13,349 bases of DNA, taken from positions 1 through 13,349 of the forward strand of contig WOZC01000129.1 of assembly GCA_011620465.1 (NCBI GenBank), in the 5' to 3' direction. Source of the stretch: Anaerolineaceae bacterium. Its GTDB lineage: Bacteria; Chloroflexota; Anaerolineae; Anaerolineales; Anaerolineaceae. This document shows positions 1 through 7,545 of the stretch, piece by piece. The notes beneath the pieces were generated by a model. It ran no database searches and was not told where the DNA came from. It was given only the letters and a program-made list of their open reading frames with translations. Position 1 is the stretch's first letter. Every line of letters begins with the position of its first letter. A program made the translations under genes and the position numbers.

Positions 1-806
1 GCATTGCTGAAATCCTGACTGTCACACCAGAAATCGCCTCTCCCGCTGAGCCGCACACCTTCGCTGAACCAATCCAGGGGCATATTCGATTTGAGAATGT
101 CTGCTTTCATTACACAGAAGGTGAAGAGGTATTGACGAACATCAACCTCGATATCCAGGCTGGCACTACTGTTGCCCTCGTAGGACCGACGGGTGTTGGG
201 AAAACTACATTGGTAAGCTTGATCCCACGTTTTTATGACGTGGTCAGCGGGAATATCAGCATCGATGGGGTAAATGTCCGGGATTTTGACCTGGACCAAC
301 TGCATGAATCCGTCAGCATGGTATTACAGGACGTTTTCCTCTTTCACGGCACAATAAGGGAGAATATCCTTTTCGGCAAACCAGACGCGACAGAAGCGGA
401 AATCACACGGGCAGCCGAAATTGCCAATGCAGCGGAATTTATTGAGCGTATGCCGAACGGTTACGACACCCTGATTGGTGAACGCGGAGTTAAGCTTTCT
501 GGCGGTCAAAAACAGCGTTTGTCGATCGCACGCGCAGTCCTGAAGAACAGTCCGATCCTGATCCTGGATGAGGCAACTTCTTCAGTAGACACGGAAACAG
601 AATTACTGATCCAACAGGCGCTGGAGCGCCTGATCAAAGGGCGCACAACAATAATCATTGCCCATCGACTCTCAACTGTCCGAAATACAGACAAAATTGT
701 CGCATTAGAGGGTACCGGAATCGTAGAAGAAGGTACGCATGCGGAATTATTGGCAGATAAAGGACTTTATTACAAGCTCTATACGGTACAACAGCAATTG
801 TCTTGA
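1..806 (+). CDS. ABC exporter ATP-binding domain, C-terminal part (5' end outside window)
   Basis: The open frame enters from the left edge (first full codon at position 3) and stops with TGA at 804-806, so only the last 267 residues are seen. They form a complete nucleotide-binding domain of the MsbA/MDR-like exporter class. In order there is a start-of-domain block (GHIRFENVCFHY), Walker A GPTGVGKTT (about 186-212), a Q-loop (VLQDVFLF), signature LSGGQKQR, Walker B ILILDEATSSVD and the H-loop IAHRLSTV. The missing N-terminal part should be a six-helix membrane domain, as is usual when the ATPase ends the chain this way. The protein would use ATP to move a lipid, peptide or drug across the inner membrane; the substrate cannot be told. 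Such exporters often work as heterodimers whose partner lies upstream. The gene converges on the YigZ-family gene with a 25-bp gap and no convincing terminator. Confidence 0.95.
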   Translation, partial: IAEILTVTPEIASPAEPHTFAEPIQGHIRFENVCFHYTEGEEVLTNINLDIQAGTTVALVGPTGVGKTTLVSLIPRFYDVVSGNISIDGVNVRDFDLDQLHESVSMVLQDVFLFHGTIRENILFGKPDATEAEITRAAEIANAAEFIERMPNGYDTLIGERGVKLSGGQKQRLSIARAVLKNSPILILDEATSSVDTETELLIQQALERLIKGRTTIIIAHRLSTVRNTDKIVALEGTGIVEEGTHAELLADKGLYYKLYTVQQQLS

Positions 807-831
807 GTTGAAGACTGCATTCCAAGGACGG

Positions 832-1473
832 CTACATCGGAAAAACGGTTTCTGCGTTTTGCTCTACAACAATCGCTTCAACCTGCCCGGCGCTGAGGTC
901 GCTAACCTGGTTGGTGAAAGCCTCCAGCTCTTCATCTTTGAACCGTACTGTCACCGTAATCTCTTCCAGGAAATCCGTGCCCAAGACCTGCCCAGAGTGC
1001 ACTTCCATCAGCCTTGTCACCTGGTCGTACAACCGATAAGGCGTTACGAATATCAAGGTCGTTGTCGGCAGAAGCGCGGCAAACCTGACCCTTTTGAGCA
1101 CTTCCCGCACTGCATCGCCGTAGGCTTTCACCAAGCCGCCGGTGCCCAACTTCGTGCCGCCAAAATAGCGCGTCACCACCACCGCCACGTTCCCCAAACC
1201 ACTGCCCTGCAAGACTGCCAGGGCTGGTCTGCCGGCTGTGCCTGGAGGTTCCCCATCGTCGCTGCAATGGGTTATGATACTTTTACCATGACCGATCACG
1301 AAGGTCGGGACGTGGTGAGTGGCTGTGGGATGGTGTTTCTTGACCTCAGCGATGAAAGCCCGCGCTTCTTCAACGCTGTTGACCGGTTCCAGGTTGGCAA
1401 TAAAGCGGGAATTAACGACTAATAATTCGGTTTCAATCGCTTCAAGCGGAATCAAGCGCTGAATTTGCTCCAT
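832..1473 (-). CDS. yigZ: YigZ/IMPACT (UPF0029) family protein
   Basis: A 213-aa protein matching the YigZ/IMPACT family in length and layout. The N-terminal UPF0029 domain (about 1-130) carries the family signature SDDGEPPGTAGRP (71-83) and RYFGGTKLGTGGLVKAY (102-118). The C-terminal part (about 135-208) fits the small DUF1949 domain, an alpha/beta fold resembling EF-G domain V. The eukaryotic relative IMPACT acts on GCN1/GCN2 control of translation; the role of the bacterial family is unsettled, with nucleic-acid or ribosome binding suspected. The ATG at 1473 is preceded on the minus strand by GGAG about 7 nt upstream, supporting this start. A TATGAT-like -10 lies further up in the 54-bp gap shared with the diverging DUF1294 gene. 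A reading frame on the opposite strand across this region is a shadow of this gene. Confidence 0.93.
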   Translation of the reverse strand: MEQIQRLIPLEAIETELLVVNSRFIANLEPVNSVEEARAFIAEVKKHHPTATHHVPTFVIGHGKSIITHCSDDGEPPGTAGRPALAVLQGSGLGNVAVVVTRYFGGTKLGTGGLVKAYGDAVREVLKRVRFAALLPTTTLIFVTPYRLYDQVTRLMEVHSGQVLGTDFLEEITVTVRFKDEELEAFTNQVSDLSAGQVEAIVVEQNAETVFPM

Positions 1474-1527
1474 CCATACTCTCCGACTACAATCATAAGC
1501 TATAACTTCTGCTTCGACAGGAAAAAT

Positions 1528-1818
1528 ATGGAACTGTTAATCATCCCCCTCAGCTTTATTACCTTCGTAATCCTTGGCTATGACAAACTTCAAGCTAAAA
1601 ACAATGGTTGGCGCATTCCGGAAAAAGTCTTGCTCCTCATGGGTGTTTTCGGAGGCGCTATAGGCGGTCTGCTCGGAATGAAAGTCTTTCACCACAAGAC
1701 CCGAAAGAACTATTTCTGGATCATCTATGGTCTGGCAGCCGCAGTGCACATCGGCTTGATTGTGTTTCTTAAAAAACCCAACTCAGTAGAAAATCTTACG
1801 CATTTAGTTCCATTTTAG
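1528..1818 (+). CDS. DUF1294 small membrane protein
   Basis: A 96-aa membrane protein. The frame is open from 1465, but the ATG at 1528 is chosen because CAGGAAAA lies just before it and because the DUF1294 family begins with the first hydrophobic stretch. Family marks are YDK (18-20), RIPE (29-32), a Gly-rich second membrane segment (GVFGGAIGGLLGM, about 39-51) and the basic HHKT motif (55-58), followed by a third hydrophobic segment (about 63-81). The function of DUF1294 proteins is unknown; they are often found alone or fused to a cold-shock domain, which is absent here. It diverges from the YigZ-family gene and precedes the RSH gene by 58 bp, with a probable separate promoter in between. 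The domain call is strong; no activity is proposed. Confidence 0.88.
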   Translation: MELLIIPLSFITFVILGYDKLQAKNNGWRIPEKVLLLMGVFGGAIGGLLGMKVFHHKTRKNYFWIIYGLAAAVHIGLIVFLKKPNSVENLTHLVPF

Positions 1819-1832
1819 ATATAAGCTTGCGA

Positions 1833-1879
1833 TATAATAAAATGATACACAACACCCACCCAGAGAGGAGGCTGTCTTG
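1833..1879 (+). promoter_or_regulatory. -10 box, Shine-Dalgarno and TTG start of the RSH gene
   Basis: A perfect TATAAT lies at 1833-1838, but no good -35 is seen at the usual distance, so promoter strength is uncertain. A strong GGAGG (1867-1871) sits 5 nt before a TTG codon at 1877 and 17 nt before the next in-frame ATG at 1889. The spacing therefore favours TTG as the start, adding the residues MVQV. Confidence 0.5.
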
Positions 1880-3730
1880 GTTCAAGTAATGAACGTTTCA
1901 GAAATTCGTCCTCTCATTACGGACGAATTCCAGGTAGGTCCGTTTATACCGCGCACCGAAGCAATTCAGCACGCCTACGATTGGGGCAAACAAGTCCATG
2001 CCGGTCAAAAACGTCTCTCCGGTGAACCTTATTTTGAGACCCACTGCGCCTGGGTCGCCGCCTTCGTCGACAACCTGGTCAACATCGAATCCTGGACAAT
2101 TGCCGCCCTGCTTCACGACACCGTAGAAGACCAGGGCGAAACTTTAGATGAGATCAAAGCACTTTTTCCTGGAAAGCTTGGCATAGAAGTCGCGCATATC
2201 ATCGACGGATTGACGAAAATTAGCAGCCCACGTGATGGCTCAAGCAGGGAGATGGAGACTCTCCGGAAAATCGCTATGTTCCGCGACCCGGCTGTCTTTG
2301 TTATCAAGCTTGCAGACAAAAGCCATAACCTGATGACTCTCCAATACCAACCTCCCGCCAAGCAATGGGCAAAAGCGAACGAAGCAATCCGCTCTTATGG
2401 CAAACTGGCAGGAATTCTTAATTGTTATCGTTGGCGGCGGTGGATTGAGGATATGGCTTTTCCTTATGCTGAAGCAGATTCATTCCCGATAGTCAAAGCC
2501 AAAATTGATGCTGACCCACGTCTGAATATCAATTTTATTAATTATTACCTGGGTGAACTCGGGAATATCATGAACGCCGAAGGGATCGATGGCTCGATCA
2601 AATTCACCGTCAATGGCTATTGGCAAGCCTGGGACAAGCTGCAGAGAATGGCGCGCAGCAACCGCACTTCCCTGGATGATTTCTCAGCGGTGAATGACAT
2701 CGTCAGCTTCCGTATGTTGATAAAAAGCGATGATGAAATTGACTGTTATCGCTTGTTGGCGAGAGTTAACAAGTATTTTCAACGTAACCTGGACCAGGAC
2801 CGCTTTGACGACTACATTGCTTCCCCTCAAAATGGCTACCGGGCACTACAGGTGACAGCCTACCTTCCCGGTACTGGAGCTATTGAAACTGCTATCGCCA
2901 CCGAAGAAATGGAAGGAGAGAACGCCTGGGGGGTCATTTATGCTATCAACCACAATAAGGATATCAGCCGGTACCGACCTGTACAGATCCTGACCAGTTT
3001 TGGTGGAACAAGATTCCTCGAAGAGGGCAGTACCGTCCTGGATGGCGTTGCCTCGATTCAGGATTTCTATCTGGATAAAATCCATAAAGTACTGGTGAAT
3101 GGAGAAGAACGCCATATTTATGACAGCCTTAATCCTGGCGATGTTCTCGAAGTTATAAGCAGCGGTCCCCATAAACAACCTGAGCCAGATTGGTTGAACC
3201 ACTGCAATCCTACCACCGCACGCTTGCTGCGCACCGTTTTAGCGAGAGTTAATCTGAAACAAGCCAGCGAAAAAGGACAAAAGATACTTCATCCCATCCT
3301 GGTGAAACAAGGCATCCTTGACCTGAGTGATGTTTCTTCCCTTGAGCCTAACCGGCTCGAATCGATGCTGGGCCTGCTGGCTTGCGCCAACCTTGATGAC
3401 CTTTACTCAGCCGTCGGCGGCGGCTCGATTTTTGTCAATGAGGTTGAAAACGCGATGGACCTGACCGGCATAACGAGTTCTAAATTGCATTGGACTTCTC
3501 TCCAGATCCGCGGCAATAACAGTTCCAATCGCCCAGGTGGGTTGGCTTACTTCGCGGGTTTGATCACAGAAGTCGGTGGGAATATTCTCAGAACAGTCAA
3601 TTCAACTTCGAAAAACGGGGATTTTCATGTCCGCATGGTATTGAACGGTCTGGAAGTTGACCAAAAGGCAAATCTCAAAAAATTCTTTTCTGAAAGCCGT
3701 TTTCCGTTAATAGAAATTGAAATCGCGTAA
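1877..3730 (+). CDS. RelA/SpoT-family protein, ppGpp hydrolase with degenerate synthetase domain
   Basis: A 617-aa long-type RSH protein. The N-terminal HD hydrolase domain (about 28-190) keeps every key residue visible by motif: R46 in KRLSGEPYF, H56, the H80-D81 pair and E84-D85 in HDTVED, and D147/N151 in ADKSHN. The middle region (about 240-345) aligns with the synthetase domain and keeps the fold marks (VNDIVSFR, DDYIASPQNGY, AIET). It has lost most nucleotide-binding positions: the GRPK-like basic motif reads TVNG, FKDYI reads FDDYI, the SIHTT histidine is Q325, and EIQIRT reads ETAIAT. A TGS domain follows (about 372-430, with EEGSTVLD, KIHKVLVNGE and LNPGDVLEVI), then a conserved helical part and an ACT-like C-terminus (about 541-617). 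Expected role: manganese-dependent removal of pyrophosphate from (p)ppGpp in the cytoplasm, with little or no synthesis. Intact hydrolysis and absent synthesis are motif inferences. Confidence 0.9.
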   Translation: MVQVMNVSEIRPLITDEFQVGPFIPRTEAIQHAYDWGKQVHAGQKRLSGEPYFETHCAWVAAFVDNLVNIESWTIAALLHDTVEDQGETLDEIKALFPGKLGIEVAHIIDGLTKISSPRDGSSREMETLRKIAMFRDPAVFVIKLADKSHNLMTLQYQPPAKQWAKANEAIRSYGKLAGILNCYRWRRWIEDMAFPYAEADSFPIVKAKIDADPRLNINFINYYLGELGNIMNAEGIDGSIKFTVNGYWQAWDKLQRMARSNRTSLDDFSAVNDIVSFRMLIKSDDEIDCYRLLARVNKYFQRNLDQDRFDDYIASPQNGYRALQVTAYLPGTGAIETAIATEEMEGENAWGVIYAINHNKDISRYRPVQILTSFGGTRFLEEGSTVLDGVASIQDFYLDKIHKVLVNGEERHIYDSLNPGDVLEVISSGPHKQPEPDWLNHCNPTTARLLRTVLARVNLKQASEKGQKILHPILVKQGILDLSDVSSLEPNRLESMLGLLACANLDDLYSAVGGGSIFVNEVENAMDLTGITSSKLHWTSLQIRGNNSSNRPGGLAYFAGLITEVGGNILRTVNSTSKNGDFHVRMVLNGLEVDQKANLKKFFSESRFPLIEIEIA

Positions 3731-3736
3731 GCCTCC

Positions 3737-3753
3737 ACAGTAAGCACTGTTTT
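3737..3753 (+). terminator. Weak possible terminator after the RSH gene
   Basis: A 5-bp hairpin, ACAGT (3737-3741) with ACTGT (3746-3750) and loop AAGC, is followed by a T run reaching 3753. It lies seven bases after the stop codon. The stem is short and AT-containing, so termination would be partial at best. Confidence 0.25.
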
Positions 3754-3760
3754 GAACTCG

Positions 3761-3769
3761 TGATAGAAT
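3761..3769 (+). promoter_or_regulatory. Possible extended -10 promoter of the redox protein gene
   Basis: TGATAGAAT is a TGn extended -10 motif with five of six matches to TATAAT. It would start a transcript near 3776, about 50 nt before the ATG at 3828. No clear -35 is seen at the matching distance. Confidence 0.3.
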
Positions 3770-3827
3770 ATCCAAGATAAGTTTTTCTGGCAGCAAAAAC
3801 TAAAAACCAAGGATATTTTCTTCGCTT

Positions 3828-5471
3828 ATGTCAAATTCAACAAGCAGTACAAACAAGAAATTCAGAAATCTGCTTTTCTTATTTATTCTCGTACTGACCT
3901 TCTTTGTCCAACCGGTCAGTGCAAGGCCATACGAACCCCAGGGAGTTGGACCTGGTGCAGCCACACCTGCGCCCGATCTGAGCAATGTTCGCGTCCAGGT
4001 GCTCTATTTCTATTCGAATAGTTGCAGTCATTGCCTGAAAGTAATTGAAGAAATTGTCAAGCCTCTTCAAAATGAATACCCTGGTCTGGTAGATTTTAAG
4101 TTGCTCGAATTGGGCGAAAGAGTCAATTATGAAGCCCTCATGGCAGCCGAAGAATACCTCCAAACCTCACCAGATAGCCGTGATCTCCCTGTGGTAGTGA
4201 TCGGTAACCAGGTTCTGACTGGAGAAGAAGAAAACACCGCTGACCTGCGTCGTCTGGTTGTCTCCGGTATTGAAGGCGATCCAATCCTCCTGCCCGTCAT
4301 TGAAGGAGTTGACTATACACAGCTGGTAACATCCACTCCTCAACCGGCAGAAGTTCCGCTGGAAGCTTGTAGCATCGACAATCCGGAAAATTGTGTCATC
4401 GATCACCCTATTTACGTTGCATATTTCTATCAGACCGGGTGTAAAGAATGTGCCCGCTCAGAGACCGACCTGGCATATCTGCAAGACAAATACCCACAAA
4501 TGATCATCGAAGAGTTTAACATCTACGACGAAGCGGGATTGGCAAATTGGATGGCAGAACGGGTTGAACGGGTGGATGACCTTCAAACTCCCGCAATTTT
4601 CATCGGAGACAAAGCCTGGATTGGCGAAGAAGAAATTAGACCTCAAACCATCGAACCCGTGCTTGAAACAATGTTGCAGAACGGATCAGCAAGATTCTGG
4701 AATGAATACAATCCTGAAACAGGCACTCAAACCCTGATGGAAAGGTTCCAGAAGTTAGGCTGGGTCGCCGTTTTGCTAGCAGGTTTGGTGGACGGACTCA
4801 ACCCTTGTGCTTTTGCAACGATCATCTTCTTTGTTTCTTATCTGGCTCTCAGTGGGCATAAAGGCAAACAGATTCTTCTTACTGGTGCCAGCTTTACAAT
4901 TGGCGTTTTCATCGCGTATTTACTGGTTGGCTTCGGTTTCTACAAAGTTCTTGACCTGATCAAAGCATACATGACCGTTCTGAGCAAGATCGTCTATGGT
5001 CTGACAGCCTTGTTCTGCCTGGTCCTGGCGGTCTTAAGCATTCGGGATTACTTCAAAACCCGCCATGGTGATCTCGACGATATGGCATTGAAACTACCAG
5101 AGCCACTACGCAAGCGCATTAACGCTACTGTTAGAGAAGGGCGTAATTCGAGCAGCTATTATCTGAGCGCATTTGTCGTGGGGTTGGTGGTATCGATATT
5201 GGAATTGGCTTGCACAGGGCAGATATATTTGCCAGTCATCATCTCTATGAGTACCTTGCCTGAGTTGCGCGGAAAAGCGGTTATTTTCCTTTTGTTATAT
5301 AACCTGATGTTCATTGTGCCACTGATCGTCGTCTTCATTTTGGCTTATTTTGGAACAACCTCTAAACAATTTACTGCCTTCCTGAAGAAACATGCCGCTG
5401 CAGTCAAAATCGGTATGGCGATCGTCTTCATATCACTGGCGATCTGGTTGATCAGTTCACTTTTGGCGTAA
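3828..5471 (+). CDS. Tandem thioredoxin-like / CcdA-DsbD-type membrane thiol-redox protein
   Basis: A 547-aa protein. An N-terminal hydrophobic segment (about 12-31, ending VSA) is a signal peptide or anchor placing the next part outside the membrane. Two thioredoxin/glutaredoxin-like domains follow: the first (about 54-155) has CSHC at C66/C69 and a cis-proline at P121; the second (about 194-285) has CKEC at C205/C208 and P255. A short linker holds two further cysteines, C181 and C189. The C-terminal part (about 310-547) is a six-helix CcdA/DsbD-type core with the paired cysteines in NPCAF (C327, helix 1) and ELACTGQ (C462, helix 4). Known members of this fold carry electrons from cytoplasmic thioredoxin across the membrane to extracytoplasmic thiols. 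The likely job is to reduce exported disulfides, for example in cytochrome c maturation or repair, but no client gene is nearby. No strong ribosome site is seen before the ATG. Confidence 0.9.
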   Translation: MSNSTSSTNKKFRNLLFLFILVLTFFVQPVSARPYEPQGVGPGAATPAPDLSNVRVQVLYFYSNSCSHCLKVIEEIVKPLQNEYPGLVDFKLLELGERVNYEALMAAEEYLQTSPDSRDLPVVVIGNQVLTGEEENTADLRRLVVSGIEGDPILLPVIEGVDYTQLVTSTPQPAEVPLEACSIDNPENCVIDHPIYVAYFYQTGCKECARSETDLAYLQDKYPQMIIEEFNIYDEAGLANWMAERVERVDDLQTPAIFIGDKAWIGEEEIRPQTIEPVLETMLQNGSARFWNEYNPETGTQTLMERFQKLGWVAVLLAGLVDGLNPCAFATIIFFVSYLALSGHKGKQILLTGASFTIGVFIAYLLVGFGFYKVLDLIKAYMTVLSKIVYGLTALFCLVLAVLSIRDYFKTRHGDLDDMALKLPEPLRKRINATVREGRNSSSYYLSAFVVGLVVSILELACTGQIYLPVIISMSTLPELRGKAVIFLLLYNLMFIVPLIVVFILAYFGTTSKQFTAFLKKHAAAVKIGMAIVFISLAIWLISSLLA

Positions 5472-5489
5472 AAAGAGTTTAAGCACTGA

Positions 5490-5522
5490 TCGGGATGAAC
5501 TGTGTAGTTCATCCCGAATTTT
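5490..5522. terminator. Strong intrinsic terminator between convergent genes
   Basis: A 12-bp perfect stem: TCGGGATGAACT (5490-5501), loop GTGT, AGTTCATCCCGA (5506-5517). Four T follow on the plus strand (5519-5522). It starts 19 bp after the redox gene stop and serves the plus-strand transcript best. The perfect stem, with a short A-rich stretch further left, could also slow minus-strand transcription leaving the PHP gene. Confidence 0.85.
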
Positions 5523-5556
5523 CGGTAAAAGTGTCCTACCTCACCCCCGTTCGCTT

Positions 5557-6219
5557 TTATCTTCGCCGAAACTGATTGATAACCTTTGCTATCGTAGAAT
5601 GCAGATGGACGATCTTGCTGGATAATTTCCCCGAGAACGTGGCGGTCTTGACTGCCTGGCGCAATTCCTCTGCTGAATTGAAATTGGGTAATTGCAAAAC
5701 CGCCCGACCAATTTCCGGTATACTGTGTGCATCTGAGCCGACCATCCACGCCAAACCATGCTCATTGGCGAAAGTGCCAGCCATCTCATTAAAAGACGGA
5801 TCAAAACACCGGGCGTTGAAAGCCTCCACCCCGTCCAGGTAAGGAGCAAGCATTTCCAATGTGCCAGGTTTCCAACTTGCGCCTCGATATGGGTCAAAGG
5901 GATGGGCAACGCTTATGAAAGCGCCCTGATCTTTCAGTCTTTTGACGACTTCCAATGGCGACAAATAATCAGGGATCTCTTCGGTCATAAAGTAGGCTAA
6001 AATTTCGCCCTCATTTGTCAGGATTTCTTCACTCACCACGACCAGGTCAGGTGCCATTTGGTGGGCTTTGAAAGCACCAGCATTGCGACCATGATCGGTA
6101 ATTGCGATTTTTCCGATGCTCTTGTTCCGACAAGTCTTGATGATCTCCTCGATCGTCATCAAGCTATCAGGGGAATAGTTGGAATGACAGTGAAATTCCG
6201 CTTGAATCAAATCAGTCAT
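5557..6219 (-). CDS. PHP-domain metal-dependent phosphoesterase
   Basis: A 220-aa protein of the PHP (polymerase and histidinol phosphatase) family. The metal-binding motifs appear in order: HCH (H10, H12) with D18, ITDH (D42, H43), an acidic block near 64-72 (EE...EGEI), VAHPFDP (H106) and GSDAH (D163, H165). The family hydrolyses phosphoester bonds using two or three metal ions; small stand-alone members act on nucleotides, short RNAs or sugar phosphates, and the substrate here is not evident. The frame is open upstream to 6288, but the ATG at 6219 is chosen because the HCH motif then falls at the usual distance from the N-terminus and because the ATG overlaps the alr stop codon (TAATG). 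That overlap implies co-transcription and coupled translation with alr. A regulatory or housekeeping role is equally possible. Confidence 0.88.
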   Translation of the reverse strand: MTDLIQAEFHCHSNYSPDSLMTIEEIIKTCRNKSIGKIAITDHGRNAGAFKAHQMAPDLVVVSEEILTNEGEILAYFMTEEIPDYLSPLEVVKRLKDQGAFISVAHPFDPYRGASWKPGTLEMLAPYLDGVEAFNARCFDPSFNEMAGTFANEHGLAWMVGSDAHSIPEIGRAVLQLPNFNSAEELRQAVKTATFSGKLSSKIVHLHSTIAKVINQFRRR

Positions 6220-7346
6220 TATTCGATATAAATCCGGGGCAAGCGTTCTGCCAAGCCGCAAACCACTTCGTAATTGATCGTGCCCCAACGCTGGGCGACT
6301 TCGTCGATGCTGATAAATTCCGAATCTTGTGGTCCGATCAGCACGACTTCGTCACCAATTTTCGCGTCTGGCACATCATCAAGCTGCAGCATACACTGGT
6401 CCATGCAAACCCGTCCAACGATATTGACGCGTTTACCGCCTACCAAAACCTGCTGTCCGTCCACTCGTCTAAAACCATCACCGTACCCAATCGGGATAAC
6501 GCCGATGCGTTCATCTTTGCTGGTGACATACTTGGACCCATAACTGATCCCCTGTCCAGCCGGAAAAGTACGCAAAGAAATGAGCCTGGCTTTCCAGGTT
6601 AGAACCGGCTTGAATTGCGCCGGTAAAGGTTTACCCTCGATTGGAGACATACCCAAGATCAAGTCACCAGGGCGAGTGAGGTCGTAGTAGGAGGCAGGGA
6701 AATTCAAAATGGCAGCAGAATTGGCTGCGTGAACGATCGCTGGTTTCAGACCCTGTTGGTCCAAATCATTGAGCAGACTATTAAACTGGCGAATCTGTTT
6801 GGGTGTTGAATCGGAATCGGCTTCGTCTGCCCGGGCAAAGTGAGTGAAAATGCCTTCCACAAGAATGGGAGAATTCTTTAGCGCTCGTAAAAACGGAGCA
6901 ACAGTTTCAACCGGCATTCCAAGGCGACCCATTCCGGTCTCGACCTTAACATGAGCCCTTAAGGTACCGCCATGAATACGGACATATTCGAGGTAGGATT
7001 GAGCTAATTCTGCATTGAAAAGTGCAATAGCGATGTTGTGTTCGATAGCTTCAGGGATCTTGGAAGCAGGCGTAAAACCTAAAACCAGGATGCGGTTGGA
7101 GATGCCAGCCCGGCGCAGTACCAGGGCTTCTTCGATTCGGGCAACGCCGCACCAAGTCGCCCCGCCAGCCACGCAAGCCTGGGCAATTGGGCGCATACCG
7201 TGACCATAGCCATTAGCTTTGATCACCGCCATGACATCCCGTCCAGTCATTTTTATCACTTCCGCCACGTTGTTCTTCAGGGTGTTCAGGTCAATTTCAA
7301 GCCAGGTTGAGTAAGTATTGATATCCACGAGGTAAAAGTATAACAC
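6219..7346 (-). CDS. alr: Alanine racemase
   Basis: A 375-aa protein of normal length for alanine racemase, the PLP enzyme that makes D-alanine for peptidoglycan in the cytoplasm. It shows the PLP lysine motif VIKANGYGHG (K43), the VETGMGRLG block (135-143), HAANSAA (206-212), RPGD (R225, the arginine facing the PLP ring), the catalytic tyrosine in GISYGSKY (Y269), IGYGDGFRR, the MDQ motif (315-317) and the C-terminal INYEVVCGLAERLPR. The usual Tyr in the RPGxxLYG motif is Leu here. The start is uncertain. GTG at 7346 directly follows a stop codon, and a second GTG at 7328 gives a protein six residues shorter. Neither has a Shine-Dalgarno site. A TATACT box at 7342-7337 lies 8-9 nt before the 7328 GTG, which would suit a leaderless message from that start. 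It is the first gene of a pair with the PHP gene. Confidence 0.95.
   Translation of the reverse strand: MLYFYLVDINTYSTWLEIDLNTLKNNVAEVIKMTGRDVMAVIKANGYGHGMRPIAQACVAGGATWCGVARIEEALVLRRAGISNRILVLGFTPASKIPEAIEHNIAIALFNAELAQSYLEYVRIHGGTLRAHVKVETGMGRLGMPVETVAPFLRALKNSPILVEGIFTHFARADEADSDSTPKQIRQFNSLLNDLDQQGLKPAIVHAANSAAILNFPASYYDLTRPGDLILGMSPIEGKPLPAQFKPVLTWKARLISLRTFPAGQGISYGSKYVTSKDERIGVIPIGYGDGFRRVDGQQVLVGGKRVNIVGRVCMDQCMLQLDDVPDAKIGDEVVLIGPQDSEFISIDEVAQRWGTINYEVVCGLAERLPRIYIE
7337..7342 (-). promoter_or_regulatory. Possible -10 box for alr
   Basis: Read on the minus strand this is TATACT, five of six matches to TATAAT, placed so that transcription would begin at or near the GTG codon at 7328. 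No convincing -35 lies 16-18 nt upstream (about 7360-7365), just next to the tandem repeat at 7367-7394. That layout would suit an activator-dependent promoter. Confidence 0.3.
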
Positions 7347-7366
7347 TTACATCGATAAACCCGAAA

Positions 7367-7394
7367 TGTCAGATACCCGGTGTCAGATACCCGG
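7367..7394. repeat. Perfect 14-bp tandem direct repeat upstream of alr
   Basis: TGTCAGATACCCGG occurs twice with no spacer (7367-7380 and 7381-7394). It lies 20-70 bp upstream of the alr start, immediately beyond the -35 region of the candidate alr promoter. It may be a tandem operator or a recent slippage duplication. Confidence 0.9.
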
Positions 7395-7437
7395 ATTAAT
7401 TATCCCATGACCTGTTATTTGATGATCTCCTGAACAT

Positions 7438-7466
7438 AAAAAAGACCGGCTGTGACAGCCGGTCTT
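7438..7466 (-). terminator. Intrinsic terminator of the secreted-repeat protein gene
   Basis: An 11-bp perfect stem, AAGACCGGCTG (7442-7452) with CAGCCGGTCTT (7456-7466) and a 3-nt loop. On the minus strand it is followed by an unbroken U tract (bases 7443-7438). It lies about 80 bp after the stop of the minus-strand gene ending at 7546, and separates it from alr. Confidence 0.9.
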
Positions 7467-7545
7467 CTCTTTACTCACGATCTAATACTCACTCCTTTCT
7501 GATATTTCAATGTAAACGAAGGAGTAAATACATAAGCTGCTTTAG

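Noticed and set aside
800..815. Small hairpin GTCTT/AAGAC at the end of the ABC exporter gene
   Set aside because: Only 5 bp, partly inside the coding region and with no T run, so not called as a terminator.
739..1422. Long plus-strand reading frame (227 codons) over the YigZ region
   Set aside because: It lies opposite the YigZ-family gene, overlaps the end of the ABC exporter gene, and its translation is Cys/His/Gln-rich without any known motif.
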